A stretch of DNA of 64,000 nt from Streptomyces sp. V4I2 (GCF_030817655.1 NZ_JAUSZM010000003.1:4402001-4466000), one strand, 5' to 3'; counted from the stretch's first letter, positions 24,861-33,610 are shown. Numbers and translations are program-made. Notes: generated by a model from the sequence alone, not told the origin.

Positions 24861-26521
24861 GCCTGGCCTCCGTCCTGTCCCTGTCCATTGCGGTACGAAT
24901 GGCCGTGCCGTTCGACGGGTTCGAACGCCGACGGGTTGACGCCGCCGGCTCCCGGACCCGCCTGGTGCGGAATACGCGCCTCGTCCGTGTCCGTCTCAGT
25001 GTCCGCCGCGGAGTGCGCCTCGCGTTCCGCGACGACCTCCTTGACGGCCTCCACGACGCCCCGGTAGCCGGAGCAGCGGCACAGGTTGCCGCACAGTGCC
25101 TGGCGGGTCGCCATCTCGCTCGGCGCCGGGTTGCCCTCCAGGAGGTCGTGCAGGGTCATCGCCATGCCGGGCACGCAGAAGCCGCACTGCACGGCGCCGC
25201 ACCTGGCGAGCGCCCGCTGCACGTCCGAGGGCTGTCCGTCGACGGCCAGGCCCTCGACCGTACGGACCTCGCTGCCGGCCGCGGTCACGGCGGGCACCAG
25301 GCAGGAGGCGACGAGCCGTCCGTCGACCTGCACGTTGCAGGCTCCGCACTCGCCCTGCGAGCAGCCGTCCTTGGCACCGGCGAGACCGAGCCGCTCACGC
25401 AGCACGTAGAGCAGGGACTCTCCGATCCACGCGTCGGTGACGGGGCGGTCGACGCCGTTGACGCGCAGGACGTAGGAGGCGAGGGGGTGTTCCTCGCCGG
25501 AGGGCGGGGGCGGGGGCGCGGCCTCGCCGTCCGGGGTCCGCGCGCTCTCCTCGTCGGTGTCCGCCTCCAAGGCGTGCTCGACGGGAGGCTCCGCGGCCTC
25601 GTCAACGGCCTCAGCGGCCCCCTGGGCCTCCTCGGACGCCTCGTCCGGCTCTCCGGCCTCACCGCCCCCGTGAGCGGCCTGTGAGGCGGCTACGACGGGC
25701 TCGGCGGGCGCTTCGGCGAACGACGGCTCGATGGGAGCTTCGGCGTACGACGGCTCGGCGTACGACGGCCGGGCGGGCGCCTCGGACGTGTGCGACCGGG
25801 GCTGTTCGTGGTCGTGTCCGGCCGGGCCGGGCTCGACGGGTGCGTGGGTGTCCGGGGCGAACCCCTGCGGCGCGTGCGCGTCCGAGGCGAGGCCGCCTTC
25901 GCCGGGGGCGTGCGCGGCGGGCTGCTCGTGCGCGTGCCCCGCCTCCGCCGAGGGGTCCGCGGGCACCTGCTGCGCCCACGGCTGTCCCGCGCCCTCCGTC
26001 GCCCACGGGGCGGGCGCGCCGCCCGGGAGCGTGGCCGGCGGGGTGCCGCCCCACTGCTCGACCAGGGACGACGTGGTGAACTCGCCCGATTCGTCCGGCA
26101 GGTCACCGCCGGCGACGGGGATCGACCACTGCCCGGTCACGTCGTGACCCGGCGCCGGAGCGCCCGTCTCCTCGAAGTTCCACTGTCCCGTGGAGCCCGG
26201 GTTGTACGTGAACCGGTCGTTGCCGGCGTCCTGGGGCGCCGCGTTCGGGTCGGGCCACTGGACACCCTCGGCGGGCCTCGCCCAGGCGTCCGTCGCCGCC
26301 GGGTCGTTGCCCGCGGGGGTGGCCGGGTTGGCCGTTATCTGCGGCGGCACATAGCCGTGACCGGGTGCGGCGAGCGGGTCGGCGGAGGCCAGAAGGGCGT
26401 CGATGCCGCCTTCGGGGAGCTTCACGAAGGCGGTGGCGCCGTCGTCGTAGTCGCCCTGGGGCAGCGGGTCCCAGCGGCCCGCGCCCTGGGGCGTGCCTTC
26501 TCCGTGCTGGTCGTCGGTCAC
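24857..26521 (-). CDS. Molybdenum hydroxylase 2Fe-2S subunit with long disordered N-terminus
   Basis: This 554-residue protein is three times longer than usual for this subunit (about 160-200 residues). Residues 1 to about 345 are disordered and rich in Pro, Ala, Glu and Gly, with SYAEPSYAEAP-type repeats. The iron-sulfur part begins near residue 349 (SYVLRVNGVDRPVTDAW). It keeps both cluster motifs: the plant-ferredoxin type (DGCSQGECGACNV and LVASC) and the alpha-helical one (CGAVQCGFC and CGNLCRCSGY). It moves electrons between the Mo centre and FAD. GTG 26521 overlaps the FAD-subunit stop by 4 bp. The extension is clearly coding by codon bias. Confidence 0.9.
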   Translation of the reverse strand: MTDDQHGEGTPQGAGRWDPLPQGDYDDGATAFVKLPEGGIDALLASADPLAAPGHGYVPPQITANPATPAGNDPAATDAWARPAEGVQWPDPNAAPQDAGNDRFTYNPGSTGQWNFEETGAPAPGHDVTGQWSIPVAGGDLPDESGEFTTSSLVEQWGGTPPATLPGGAPAPWATEGAGQPWAQQVPADPSAEAGHAHEQPAAHAPGEGGLASDAHAPQGFAPDTHAPVEPGPAGHDHEQPRSHTSEAPARPSYAEPSYAEAPIEPSFAEAPAEPVVAASQAAHGGGEAGEPDEASEEAQGAAEAVDEAAEPPVEHALEADTDEESARTPDGEAAPPPPPSGEEHPLASYVLRVNGVDRPVTDAWIGESLLYVLRERLGLAGAKDGCSQGECGACNVQVDGRLVASCLVPAVTAAGSEVRTVEGLAVDGQPSDVQRALARCGAVQCGFCVPGMAMTLHDLLEGNPAPSEMATRQALCGNLCRCSGYRGVVEAVKEVVAEREAHSAADTETDTDEARIPHQAGPGAGGVNPSAFEPVERHGHSYRNGQGQDGGQA

Positions 26522-27411
26522 GACAGCGCCCTCCCCAGTGCTCGTCGGGCCAGCGCGGCGACGGTGCGCCGCAGGTGCAGTACGGCGGGCGGAAGCTGTT
26601 GTACGGAGCCGTCCTCGGCCGGGCCCGGTTCGGGGATGCAGGCCGCGGCGACGTACTCGCCGAAGGCGCTGAGGGCCTCCGGGACGATCGTACGGTTGTT
26701 GTCCCAGTCGATCAGCCGGGCCACCCACTGCTCGGCGTCCAGGGGCCTGAGCGGCATCGGCGCTATGGCGCCCACCGCGCACCGGACCCCGCGGCGGGCG
26801 GGGTCGAGGACCAGGGCGACGGACGCGAGGGCCCGGCCCGGGCCGGTGCGGCCGGTCGCCTTGAGGAAGACCTGCGGGGCGTGCAGCAGGGGCACGCGCA
26901 CGTAGCCGATGAGCTCGCCTGCGCGCAACATGTCCATGCCGGCCAGCAGGTGCGACACCGGGATCTCCCGGCGGGCCCCGCCCTGGCCCGCGATGATCAG
27001 CGTCGCCTCCAGGGCGGCCAGCACCGGAAGCGCGTCCCCGGTGGGGGACGCCGAGGCGATGTTGCCGCCCAGGGTGCCCGCGTTGCGGATCTGCGGCGGG
27101 CCGGCGGCGCGCGCGGAGGCCGCGAGCGCCGGGATGAGGGCGGCGAAGTCGGGTCGGCCCATGCGCGCGTGGGTGAGTCCCGCGCCGAGCAGGGCGTGGC
27201 CGTCCTGGTACTGCCAGCCGCGGATCTCGCTGATCCGCCCTAGGCCGACCAGTGCGGCGGGCCTGAGCTGTCCGGAGTTGACGGCGGCCATCAGATCGGT
27301 GCCGCCGGCCACGGGCACGGCGGCGGGCATGGCGGCCAGTGCCGCCACGGCCTCGTCCAGCGATGTGGGCAGCGTCACGGCCTGCGCCGCCTGCGGTGCG
27401 TGCGTGGTCAA
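26518..27411 (-). CDS. Molybdenum hydroxylase FAD-binding subunit
   Basis: This 297-residue protein has the FAD_binding_5 fold. AVPVAGGTDLMAAVNSG contacts the flavin pyrophosphate, and QIRNAGTLGGNIASASPTGD is the classic second FAD motif of the xanthine dehydrogenase medium subunit. A CO-dehydrogenase flavoprotein C-terminal domain follows. I favour a TTG start at 27411 (MTTHAPQAAQAV), preceded by AAGGGG; the frame is open further upstream to 27501 but with non-typical sequence. It is first in the FAD/2Fe-2S/Mo operon, whose members overlap by 4 bp each. Confidence 0.88.
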   Translation of the reverse strand: MTTHAPQAAQAVTLPTSLDEAVAALAAMPAAVPVAGGTDLMAAVNSGQLRPAALVGLGRISEIRGWQYQDGHALLGAGLTHARMGRPDFAALIPALAASARAAGPPQIRNAGTLGGNIASASPTGDALPVLAALEATLIIAGQGGARREIPVSHLLAGMDMLRAGELIGYVRVPLLHAPQVFLKATGRTGPGRALASVALVLDPARRGVRCAVGAIAPMPLRPLDAEQWVARLIDWDNNRTIVPEALSAFGEYVAAACIPEPGPAEDGSVQQLPPAVLHLRRTVAALARRALGRALS

Positions 27412-27636
27412 AACCGGCTGCCCCTTCCCGCTGCCCCACCTGGTCCCACCTGTGTTGCCGTACGGTACGTGCTGACAGGGCGGACGTGGCAACTCTGGCA
27501 CATCTTCGCAGGACCCGAGCGCGAGGGTCCGCTAGGAGGCATTCGCCCACCTCACCAGGGAGATGGTCCGTTTTCGCACGGCATCACCGGTGCGTACTGA
27601 TTGACGCTCTTCGGTGACTCTTGCGGGTTTTCTCCC

Positions 27637-29280
27637 TTACCTGTTCGGGGGCGGTCCGTCGATCGGGCGGCCGAGCACACCGGGCCGCCGCTGCCACGGC
27701 AGAGGCCCCGCCGGCGGCCGGTAGCCGACCCCCAGGGCGTCAAGTCGCCGGTAGTGGACGGCCATCCGCCGCTCGAAGTCGGCGAAGTCCCGTTCCGCCG
27801 GGGCGGTCAGGGGACTCCAGGCCACCTCCGCGAAGGCCGCCAGCCGGGGGAAGGTCTGGTAGTCCACGCGCCCTTGGTCCTCCATCACCTCGGTCCACAC
27901 GTTGGCCTGCGCGCCGAGGACGTGCGCGGCCTCCTCGGGCGTCAACTCCGGTGGAACGGGTTCGAACCGATAGACGTCCTCCAGTGTGCGGACGTAGGCG
28001 ATGGGGACCGGCTCGTCCGCGCCCGCGTCCTGCCGGTAGTCCAGGTACACCTGCTGCTCCGGGCACATGACGACGTCGTGTCCGGCCCGCGCGGCGGCGA
28101 TCCCGCCCTGGTAACCACGCCACGAGGAAACCGCCGCCCCGTCCGCCAGCCCGCCCTCCAGGATCTCGTCCCAGCCGATGAGCCTGCGCCCGCGCGCGGA
28201 GAGCCACGTGTCGAAGTGTCCGATGAACCAGGACTGCAACTCGTCCTCGTCCGCGAGTCCGAGTTCTGCGATACGGGCCTGGACGAAGGGCGACTCCCGC
28301 CACTGCTCCTTGGCGCATTCGTCCCCGCCGATGTGAATGAACTCGGAAGGGAACAGCTCCAGCAGTTCCTCGAACACCCCCTCGTAGAAGCGAAGGGTGT
28401 TGTCAGAGGGTGCGAGTACGTTCAGAGAGATGCCCCAGCTGTCCCAGACCGAGAGGGAGGTCGTGTCGATGACGTCGGTGTTGCCGAGTTCCGGGTACGC
28501 GGCGATGGCGGCCTGCGAGTGGCCGGGTACGTCGATTTCGGGGACGACGGTGATATGCCGCTCGGCGGCGTAGGCGACGATCTCCCGGATGTCGTCCTGG
28601 GTGTAGTAGCCGCCGTGCGGCTTCTCCTCCCACAGCGGTGAGGCCCGGTGACCGAATTTCGTCCGCGCCCGCCAGGAGCCGGTCTCCGTCAGCTTCGGGT
28701 ACCGCTTGATCTCTACGCGCCAGCCCTGGTCGTCCGTCAAGTGGAAGTGGAAGACGTTGAGTTTGTGCGCCGCCATCAGGTCGAGGTAGCGCAGGACCCC
28801 CTCCTTCGGCATGAAGTGCCGGGCCACGTCGAGCATCAGGCCGCGCCAGCGGAAGCGGGGAGTGTCCTCGACGAATGTGCCGGGTACGAGCCACTGCCGG
28901 CCGGGGGCGACGGGAGCCCGCCGGAAGGCATCGGGACCGAGCAGCTGACGGAGCGTCTGCGCGCCCCAGAACACCCCGGCCGGTCCTCCGCCGTGGATGG
29001 TGATGTCGTCCCCGTTGACGTACAGCTTGTAGCCCTCCGGGCCGAGGTGGCCGGCGTCCTCGGGCTGGACGCGCAGCCGGACGGTCTCGCCGTCGTCCCC
29101 CGCGCCGGGCGGCAGCGCGAGCCCCGTCGCGGCGCCGAGCACGCCGCGCAGCCAGCGGGCGGTCGCCTCGGTACCGGGACCCGCGTCGATCACGGTGGCC
29201 TCGTCGATCACGAAACCGCCCGCCGCGTCGATGTCCCTCCACGTCGCGGGCGCCGGAATCATTCCCGTCGTCAAAGTCAC
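27637..29280 (-). CDS. Beta-N-acetylhexosaminidase, GH20
   Basis: This 547-residue enzyme removes terminal GlcNAc (or GalNAc) from chito-oligosaccharides. An N-terminal GH20b domain (about residues 20-140) precedes the TIM barrel, which contains RFRWRGLMLDVARHFM, FHFHLTDDQGWR and the catalytic Asp320-Glu321 pair in FIHIGGDEC. The substrate-assisted mechanism of the family needs exactly this pair. No signal peptide is visible, so it is probably cytoplasmic and acts on imported sugars. GTG 29280 has AAGGA upstream and starts 2 bp after the permease stop, making it the last gene of the transporter operon. Confidence 0.95.
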   Translation of the reverse strand: MTLTTGMIPAPATWRDIDAAGGFVIDEATVIDAGPGTEATARWLRGVLGAATGLALPPGAGDDGETVRLRVQPEDAGHLGPEGYKLYVNGDDITIHGGGPAGVFWGAQTLRQLLGPDAFRRAPVAPGRQWLVPGTFVEDTPRFRWRGLMLDVARHFMPKEGVLRYLDLMAAHKLNVFHFHLTDDQGWRVEIKRYPKLTETGSWRARTKFGHRASPLWEEKPHGGYYTQDDIREIVAYAAERHITVVPEIDVPGHSQAAIAAYPELGNTDVIDTTSLSVWDSWGISLNVLAPSDNTLRFYEGVFEELLELFPSEFIHIGGDECAKEQWRESPFVQARIAELGLADEDELQSWFIGHFDTWLSARGRRLIGWDEILEGGLADGAAVSSWRGYQGGIAAARAGHDVVMCPEQQVYLDYRQDAGADEPVPIAYVRTLEDVYRFEPVPPELTPEEAAHVLGAQANVWTEVMEDQGRVDYQTFPRLAAFAEVAWSPLTAPAERDFADFERRMAVHYRRLDALGVGYRPPAGPLPWQRRPGVLGRPIDGPPPNR

Positions 29281-29281
29281 G

Positions 29282-30127
29282 TCAGTCCTTAACCGCTCCG
29301 CCCAGCCCGGAGACCAGTCGTCGCTGTACGAGTACGAAGAAGATCAGTACCGGAATGGTCATCACCGTGGAGGCGGCCATCACACCACCCCAGTCCGGGT
29401 CGTCCGGCTTGTAGAAGACGAGCAGCGCCATCGGCAGGGTCGACTGCGAGGTGTCGCTGATGATGAAGGACTTGGCGAACAGGAAGTCGTTCCAGGCCGA
29501 GATGAAGGAAAACACGCTCGTGGCGACCAGGCCGGGGAAGACCAGCGGGAAAAGGATCTGCCACAGGAATCGCGCACGGCTCGCCCCGTCGATGTAGGCG
29601 GCCTCCTCCAGCGCCTCCGGTACGGCTTTCACGAAACCACGCAGCATCCAGATCGCGAAGGGCAGCGAGAAGGCGATGTGCGGCAGGATCAGCGCGCCCA
29701 GTGTGTTCAGCTGCCCGAAGTCCCGCATGAGGAAGAACAAGGGGATCGTCAGGGCCTCCACGGGCACCATCTGCGCCACCAGAAACATGATCAGCAGGGT
29801 GGTCCGGAAGCGGAACCGGAATCGCGTCACGGCGGTCGCCGCGAGAAACGCGATCAGTGCCGAGACGATCACGACCGTGCACGCCACGACCAGGCTGTTG
29901 ACGAAGTAACGGCCGAATTCCTGCTGCCCGAAGACCCGCCGGAAGGAGTCCAGGGAGGGCGCGAGCGTCCAGGGCCGGGGCTCGGACGACTCGATCTCCC
30001 CGGCCGGTTTGAAGGCGCTGAGCACCATCCAGTAGAGGGGGAAGGCGACGACGACCGCGATCAGCAGCGCCGAGGCCTCGGCGGCCAGCCGCCACGGGCG
30101 CTGCACTCTCAGACGTGGAGGATTCAC
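29282..30127 (-). CDS. Sugar ABC transporter permease, MalG type
   Basis: This 281-residue inner-membrane permease has six helices and the EAA loop EALEEAAYIDGASRARFLWQ (about residues 172-191), which docks onto the ATPase. GTG 30127 overlaps the upstream permease stop by 4 bp. Together with the other permease and binding protein it imports a sugar whose degradation involves the adjacent hexosaminidase, most likely an N-acetylglucosamine oligomer. No ATPase gene is in the operon; a shared MsiK-type ATPase encoded elsewhere is the known solution in Streptomyces. Confidence 0.94.
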   Translation of the reverse strand: MNPPRLRVQRPWRLAAEASALLIAVVVAFPLYWMVLSAFKPAGEIESSEPRPWTLAPSLDSFRRVFGQQEFGRYFVNSLVVACTVVIVSALIAFLAATAVTRFRFRFRTTLLIMFLVAQMVPVEALTIPLFFLMRDFGQLNTLGALILPHIAFSLPFAIWMLRGFVKAVPEALEEAAYIDGASRARFLWQILFPLVFPGLVATSVFSFISAWNDFLFAKSFIISDTSQSTLPMALLVFYKPDDPDWGGVMAASTVMTIPVLIFFVLVQRRLVSGLGGAVKD

Positions 30128-31113
30128 AGTTCCTCCCCCTGCCGGCGCAGCAGCCGCAGGTACACGAGTGTGGCGGCGAGCAGGAGCAGCAGCATCACCA
30201 CGCCGATCGCGGAGCCGAGGCTGTACTTCGATGACGCGAAGGCCTGCTGGTAGGCGTACACGTTCAGGACGAGGTTCTGGCCGGCGATGCCGCCGCCGTT
30301 CGTCATGACGTAGATCTGGGTGAAGACCTTGAAGTCCCAGATGACCGACTGGATGGTGACGACGGTCAGGATCGGCCGGAGCATCGGCGCGAGGACCGAG
30401 CGCCAGATGCGCCACTGCGAGGCGCCGTCCAGGGCGGCGGCCTCCAGCACCTCGCCCGGGACGGCGCGGATACCGGCGTACACCGTGACCATGACGAACG
30501 GGAAGGAGCACCACACCACTTCGAGCAGGACGAGGAAGAAGGCGCTGTAGCGGCCGTACGTCCACGAGTGGTCGCCGAGCCCCAGGATCCGGTTCACGGG
30601 CCCGAAGTCGGGGTCGAAGAGGAGCAGCCACACCGTGGAGCCGGTCACGGCCGGGGTCGCCCAGGCGCCCAGCGCGGCCAGCATCAGGACGAGCCGGGGC
30701 AGGGCCCGCACGCGGGTGAGCAGTACGGCGAGCGCACAGCCGACCGCCAGCGTCGACACGACACAGGCCGCCGCGAAGAGAACGGTCGCCAGCAGCACCT
30801 GCCAGAACTGCTCGTCCCCGAACAGTTCGGCGTAGTTGCCGAATCCCTCGAAAGTGGTCGGTTCGCCGCCGCTGACCTGGGCCTGGGTGTACTGGAAGAA
30901 CGAGATCAGCCCGAGCTGGTAGACGGGGTAGACGAGCAGCCCACCGAGGACGACGAGAGCGGGGGCGAGATACAGCCAGGGGGTACTTGTACGCCCCCAG
31001 GGGCGCGGGGCTGTGGTGGATCTGCGGCTACCGCCGCGTGGGCGCGACCAGCCACGAACGCCCCGCACCCGCCAACCCTCCACGCCCCCCGAGCTGGTAG
31101 GCACCGGCGTCAC
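30124..31113 (-). CDS. Sugar ABC transporter permease, MalF type, with repeat-encoded N-terminus
   Basis: This 329-residue permease (GTG 31113, GTGA overlap with the binding-protein stop) has its first helix at about residues 48-68 (WLYLAPALVVLGGLLVYPVY). The EAA loop is EVLEAAALDGASQWRIWRSV. The first roughly 45 residues are Arg/Gly/Trp-rich and unlike the family. They are translated from a dispersed Streptomyces-type intergenic repeat (30993-31070) that lies inside the reading frame. Because the frame stays open, the protein may simply carry an extra basic tail, or translation may start further downstream. Confidence 0.9.
   Translation of the reverse strand: MTPVPTSSGGVEGWRVRGVRGWSRPRGGSRRSTTAPRPWGRTSTPWLYLAPALVVLGGLLVYPVYQLGLISFFQYTQAQVSGGEPTTFEGFGNYAELFGDEQFWQVLLATVLFAAACVVSTLAVGCALAVLLTRVRALPRLVLMLAALGAWATPAVTGSTVWLLLFDPDFGPVNRILGLGDHSWTYGRYSAFFLVLLEVVWCSFPFVMVTVYAGIRAVPGEVLEAAALDGASQWRIWRSVLAPMLRPILTVVTIQSVIWDFKVFTQIYVMTNGGGIAGQNLVLNVYAYQQAFASSKYSLGSAIGVVMLLLLLAATLVYLRLLRRQGEEL
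30993..31070. repeat. Dispersed Streptomyces-type palindromic repeat inside permease gene
   Basis: The segment contains the words GGGGCGCGGGGCTGTG, GCGGCTACCGCCGC (a small hairpin) and GTGGGCGCGACCAGCCACGA. I recognise this word order as a repeat found between genes in many Streptomyces genomes. Here it is in the 5' end of a coding sequence. Confidence 0.65.
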
Positions 31114-32405
31114 CCGGCGGAGCCGAACGCGTCGTTCATCTTGGTCGCCGCGTCCTTCGAGGCCGCCGCCACGTCCTTCTTGCCGCTGATGACCTCCTGG
31201 AACATGGTCGGCAGGACCAGCGAGGAGTCGATCTGCGACCAGGCCGGGGAGGCGGGGACGAACTTGGTGCCGGAGCTGAGGGTCTGCACGAAGGGCTTCA
31301 CGAACGGCTCCTTCGCCGCGACCTGCTGGCGCACGTCCGCGAAGGTCGGCAGGAAGCCCATCGCGTCGAAGAGCTCGGTCTGCGTCTTCTTCGAGGCGAG
31401 CTGTTCCATCAGCTCGACGGCGAGCGTGCGGTGCGAGGTGCTCTTCAGTACGCCGATGTTGTTGCCGCCGGCGAACGCCGGGGCGATCGAGCCCGAGGTG
31501 ACCCCGGGCAGCGGCACCACCGCGTACTTGCCCTTCACCTTCCCGGCCTCGACGGCGGTGTGGCTGAAGTCGCCGCCGATCGCCATGGCCGCCTTGCCCG
31601 CGGCGAACGCGGTGATGGTGTCGTTGCCGCCCATCCCGGCGCACTTGGCGGCGGGACAGTTGTCGTCGCCGAAGAGGGACGTGTACGCCTTGATGCCCTT
31701 CTGGGCCGCCGCGCTGTCGATGGCGGAGGCGTACGACCCGCCCTTGCCGGTGGCGAGCTCGCCGCCGTTGGCCCAGACGAAGGGCATCGCGCCGTACATG
31801 TAGGCGCCGCCGACGACGAGGCCGTACAGGTCGGGTCTGGCCGTGCGGATCTCGCGGGCGGTGGAGGCGAGTTCGGCCATGGTCTTCGGGAGTTCGAGTC
31901 CGAGTTCGTCGAAGACGTCGGTGCGGTAGTACAGGGCGCGGACGCCGACGTAGAAGGGCGCGCCGTAGAGCTTGCCGTCCACGGTGACCGACTGCTTCGC
32001 GGTGGGGTCGGTGTCCTTGGCCTCGCTCCAGTCGCCGAACTCCTTGGTGACGTCGAGGAGTCCGCCGTCCTTCACATAGCCGGCCGTGTCGGTGTTGCCG
32101 TACTCCATGACGTCGGGAGCGGACTTCGGGTCGTTGAAGGCGGCCTTGACGCGCTGGGCGCGGGTGTCGATCGGGATGTACTCGACGTCGACCTCGGTGC
32201 CCTTGTGGGCCTTCTCGAAGGCGGCGACGACGGAGTCGACGACCTTCTGCTTCGGGTCGTTGCCGACCTCCTGGAAGAGCCAGACGCGCAGGGTGCCGGT
32301 CTGCTCGTCCTTGTCGGAGGAGGCGTTGTCGGACGTCTGGGGGGCGCAGGCCGTGACGACGAGAGCGGCCAGGAGAAGAGCGGGGAGTCGGGGCGAGAGC
32401 TTCAT
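31110..32405 (-). CDS. Sugar-binding lipoprotein of ABC transporter
   Basis: This 431-residue extracellular solute-binding protein (family 1) has a lipobox LVVTAC with Cys20. The mature part begins with TLRVWLFQEVGNDPKQK and keeps SAPDVMEYGNTDTAGYV and the typical hinge and C-terminal segments. ATG 32405 is preceded by GGAGGA. It heads the operon binding protein-permease-permease-GH20, so its ligand is probably an N-acetylglucosamine-containing oligosaccharide or chitobiose; this is inference. Upstream is an inverted repeat that may be an operator. Confidence 0.93.
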   Translation of the reverse strand: MKLSPRLPALLLAALVVTACAPQTSDNASSDKDEQTGTLRVWLFQEVGNDPKQKVVDSVVAAFEKAHKGTEVDVEYIPIDTRAQRVKAAFNDPKSAPDVMEYGNTDTAGYVKDGGLLDVTKEFGDWSEAKDTDPTAKQSVTVDGKLYGAPFYVGVRALYYRTDVFDELGLELPKTMAELASTAREIRTARPDLYGLVVGGAYMYGAMPFVWANGGELATGKGGSYASAIDSAAAQKGIKAYTSLFGDDNCPAAKCAGMGGNDTITAFAAGKAAMAIGGDFSHTAVEAGKVKGKYAVVPLPGVTSGSIAPAFAGGNNIGVLKSTSHRTLAVELMEQLASKKTQTELFDAMGFLPTFADVRQQVAAKEPFVKPFVQTLSSGTKFVPASPAWSQIDSSLVLPTMFQEVISGKKDVAAASKDAATKMNDAFGSAG

Positions 32406-32424
32406 GGACTGGTTCCTCCAAGCG

Positions 32425-32439
32425 TTGCAACATATGCAA
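32425..32439. promoter_or_regulatory. Inverted repeat upstream of sugar transporter operon
   Basis: TTGCA-ACATA-TGCAA forms a 15-bp inverted repeat 20 bp before the binding-protein start, between promoter and ribosome site. It does not match the DasR consensus TGGTCTAGACCA. Operator role inferred. Confidence 0.5.
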
Positions 32440-32558
32440 TGACGGTTTCGCTCTGCACAACACCACGGAGGCTAGGGACTACATGAACATGCCGACAAGA
32501 GGTCTCAACCACTCTGTGACCAGGTGACGCACCCCGTGCAACGACAGAACATGACAAA

Positions 32559-32594
32559 GGCCCCCGAGGCGCATCAGAACGCGCCTCGGGGGCC
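32559..32594 (-). terminator. Strong hairpin terminator after DUF3039 gene
   Basis: Perfect 14-bp arms GGCCCCCGAGGCGC (32559-32572) and GCGCCTCGGGGGCC (32581-32594) with an 8-base loop. It lies 115 bp beyond the DUF3039 stop and also insulates the sugar operon promoter. Confidence 0.8.
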
Positions 32595-32640
32595 ACACGG
32601 ACCTCGGCCGGAAAGGACTGTCCCGGCCGGAAGCACTACC

Positions 32641-32694
32641 CCGGCCGGACCGGCGGGACCGGCGGGACCGGCGGGACCGGCGGGACCGGCGGGA
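32641..32694. repeat. 9-bp tandem repeat, six units
   Basis: Five exact copies of CCGGCGGGA (32650-32694) follow one variant copy (CCGGCCGGA). It sits in the 303-bp gap 32406-32708 between the DUF3039 stop and the terminator. No coding function. Confidence 0.9.
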
Positions 32695-32708
32695 CCGACC
32701 GGGAAGGA

Positions 32709-33008
32709 CTACTTGTCGCCGCCCTTGCCCTTGTCGTCGTCGCCACCGGCGCCCATGGACTCGTAGATCTCCTTGCACATGGGACACACCGGGTACTTCT
32801 TCGGGTCGCGGCCCGGCACCCAGACCTTGCCGCACAGCGCCACGACGGGGGTGCCGTCGAGGGCGCTCGCCATGATCTTGTCCTTCTGGACGTAGTGGGC
32901 GAAGCGCTCGTGGTCGCCGTCGCCGTGGGACACCTGCGGCGCCGGCTCTACGAGGGTTCCCGTCCCAGTACCTCGCTGCGGCTGGGGCTCAGGCTCAAGA
33001 GTGCTCAT
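32709..33008 (-). CDS. DUF3039 protein, small zinc-ribbon-like
   Basis: This 99-residue actinobacterial protein has a disordered N-terminus (about 30 residues) and a conserved core HERFAHYVQKDKIMASALDG, TPVVALCGKVWVPGRDP and YPVCPMCKEIY. The Cys and CxxC could bind a metal ion. The acidic/Lys tail ends GDDDKGKGGDK. Members of DUF3039 are widespread in Actinobacteria and uncharacterised. ATG 33008. It is 29 bp downstream of the YqgE gene on the same strand, so the two are probably co-transcribed. Confidence 0.85.
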   Translation of the reverse strand: MSTLEPEPQPQRGTGTGTLVEPAPQVSHGDGDHERFAHYVQKDKIMASALDGTPVVALCGKVWVPGRDPKKYPVCPMCKEIYESMGAGGDDDKGKGGDK

Positions 33009-33037
33009 AACAGCCAGGGTACTGAAGCTCACACGCA

Positions 33038-33610
33038 TCAGTTGAGCGAAGGGTCGTCCGGATACGTCGCCACCATCGCGAGCTCGTTGCGCTGGCGGCG
33101 CAGGACCTCGCGCCAGAGTCTTTCCGGGGCCGGGGAGGAGACGTCGCCGGGCTCGGACTCGACGACGTACCAGGCGCCCTCCACCAGCTCGTCCTCCAGC
33201 TGGCCCGGGCCCCAGCCGGCGTACCCGGCGAAGATCCGCAGGCTGCCCAGCGCCGAGGCGAGCAGTTCCGGCGGGGCCTCCAGGTCGACCAGGCCGATCG
33301 CGCCGTGCACCCGGCGCCAGCCCAGCGGGGTCCCGTCGACGGACGTGCCGCCCGGGATGACGGCGACCCCGAGGGCCGAGTCCAGGGAGACCGGGCCGCC
33401 CTGGAAGACCACCCCGGGTTCGCCGGCGAGCTCCGCCCAGCCCTCCAGGATGTCCCCCACGTCCACCGGGGTCGGGCGGTTGAGGACGACACCGAGGGAG
33501 CCCTCCTCGTCGTGGTCGAGAAGGAGCACTACCGCGCGGTCGAAGTTCGGGTCCGCCAGGGCGGGCGTTGCCACGAGCAACCGCCCTGTGAGCGAGGACA
33601 CCTCGGTCAT
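33038..33610 (-). CDS. YqgE/AlgH family protein (DUF179)
   Basis: This 190-residue protein has the family hallmarks TGRLLVATPALADPNFDRAV, GSLGVVLNRPTPV, GGPVSLDSALGV and FAGYAGWGPGQLEDELVEGAW. It is soluble with no signal peptide. AlgH/YqgE proteins are conserved but of unclear function. ATG 33610 (MTEVSSL) is preferred as the usual start; an in-frame ATG at 33619 would add three residues. It is divergent from murA. Confidence 0.92.
   Translation of the reverse strand: MTEVSSLTGRLLVATPALADPNFDRAVVLLLDHDEEGSLGVVLNRPTPVDVGDILEGWAELAGEPGVVFQGGPVSLDSALGVAVIPGGTSVDGTPLGWRRVHGAIGLVDLEAPPELLASALGSLRIFAGYAGWGPGQLEDELVEGAWYVVESEPGDVSSPAPERLWREVLRRQRNELAMVATYPDDPSLN

Noticed and set aside
30124..32466. 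One continuous 780-codon frame across permease and binding protein
   Set aside because: Its upstream part overlaps the binding-protein gene in another frame; the GTGA junction at 31110-31113 gives a normal permease start.
32641..32694. CRISPR-like array
   Set aside because: Units are 9 bp without spacers; no cas genes in the window.
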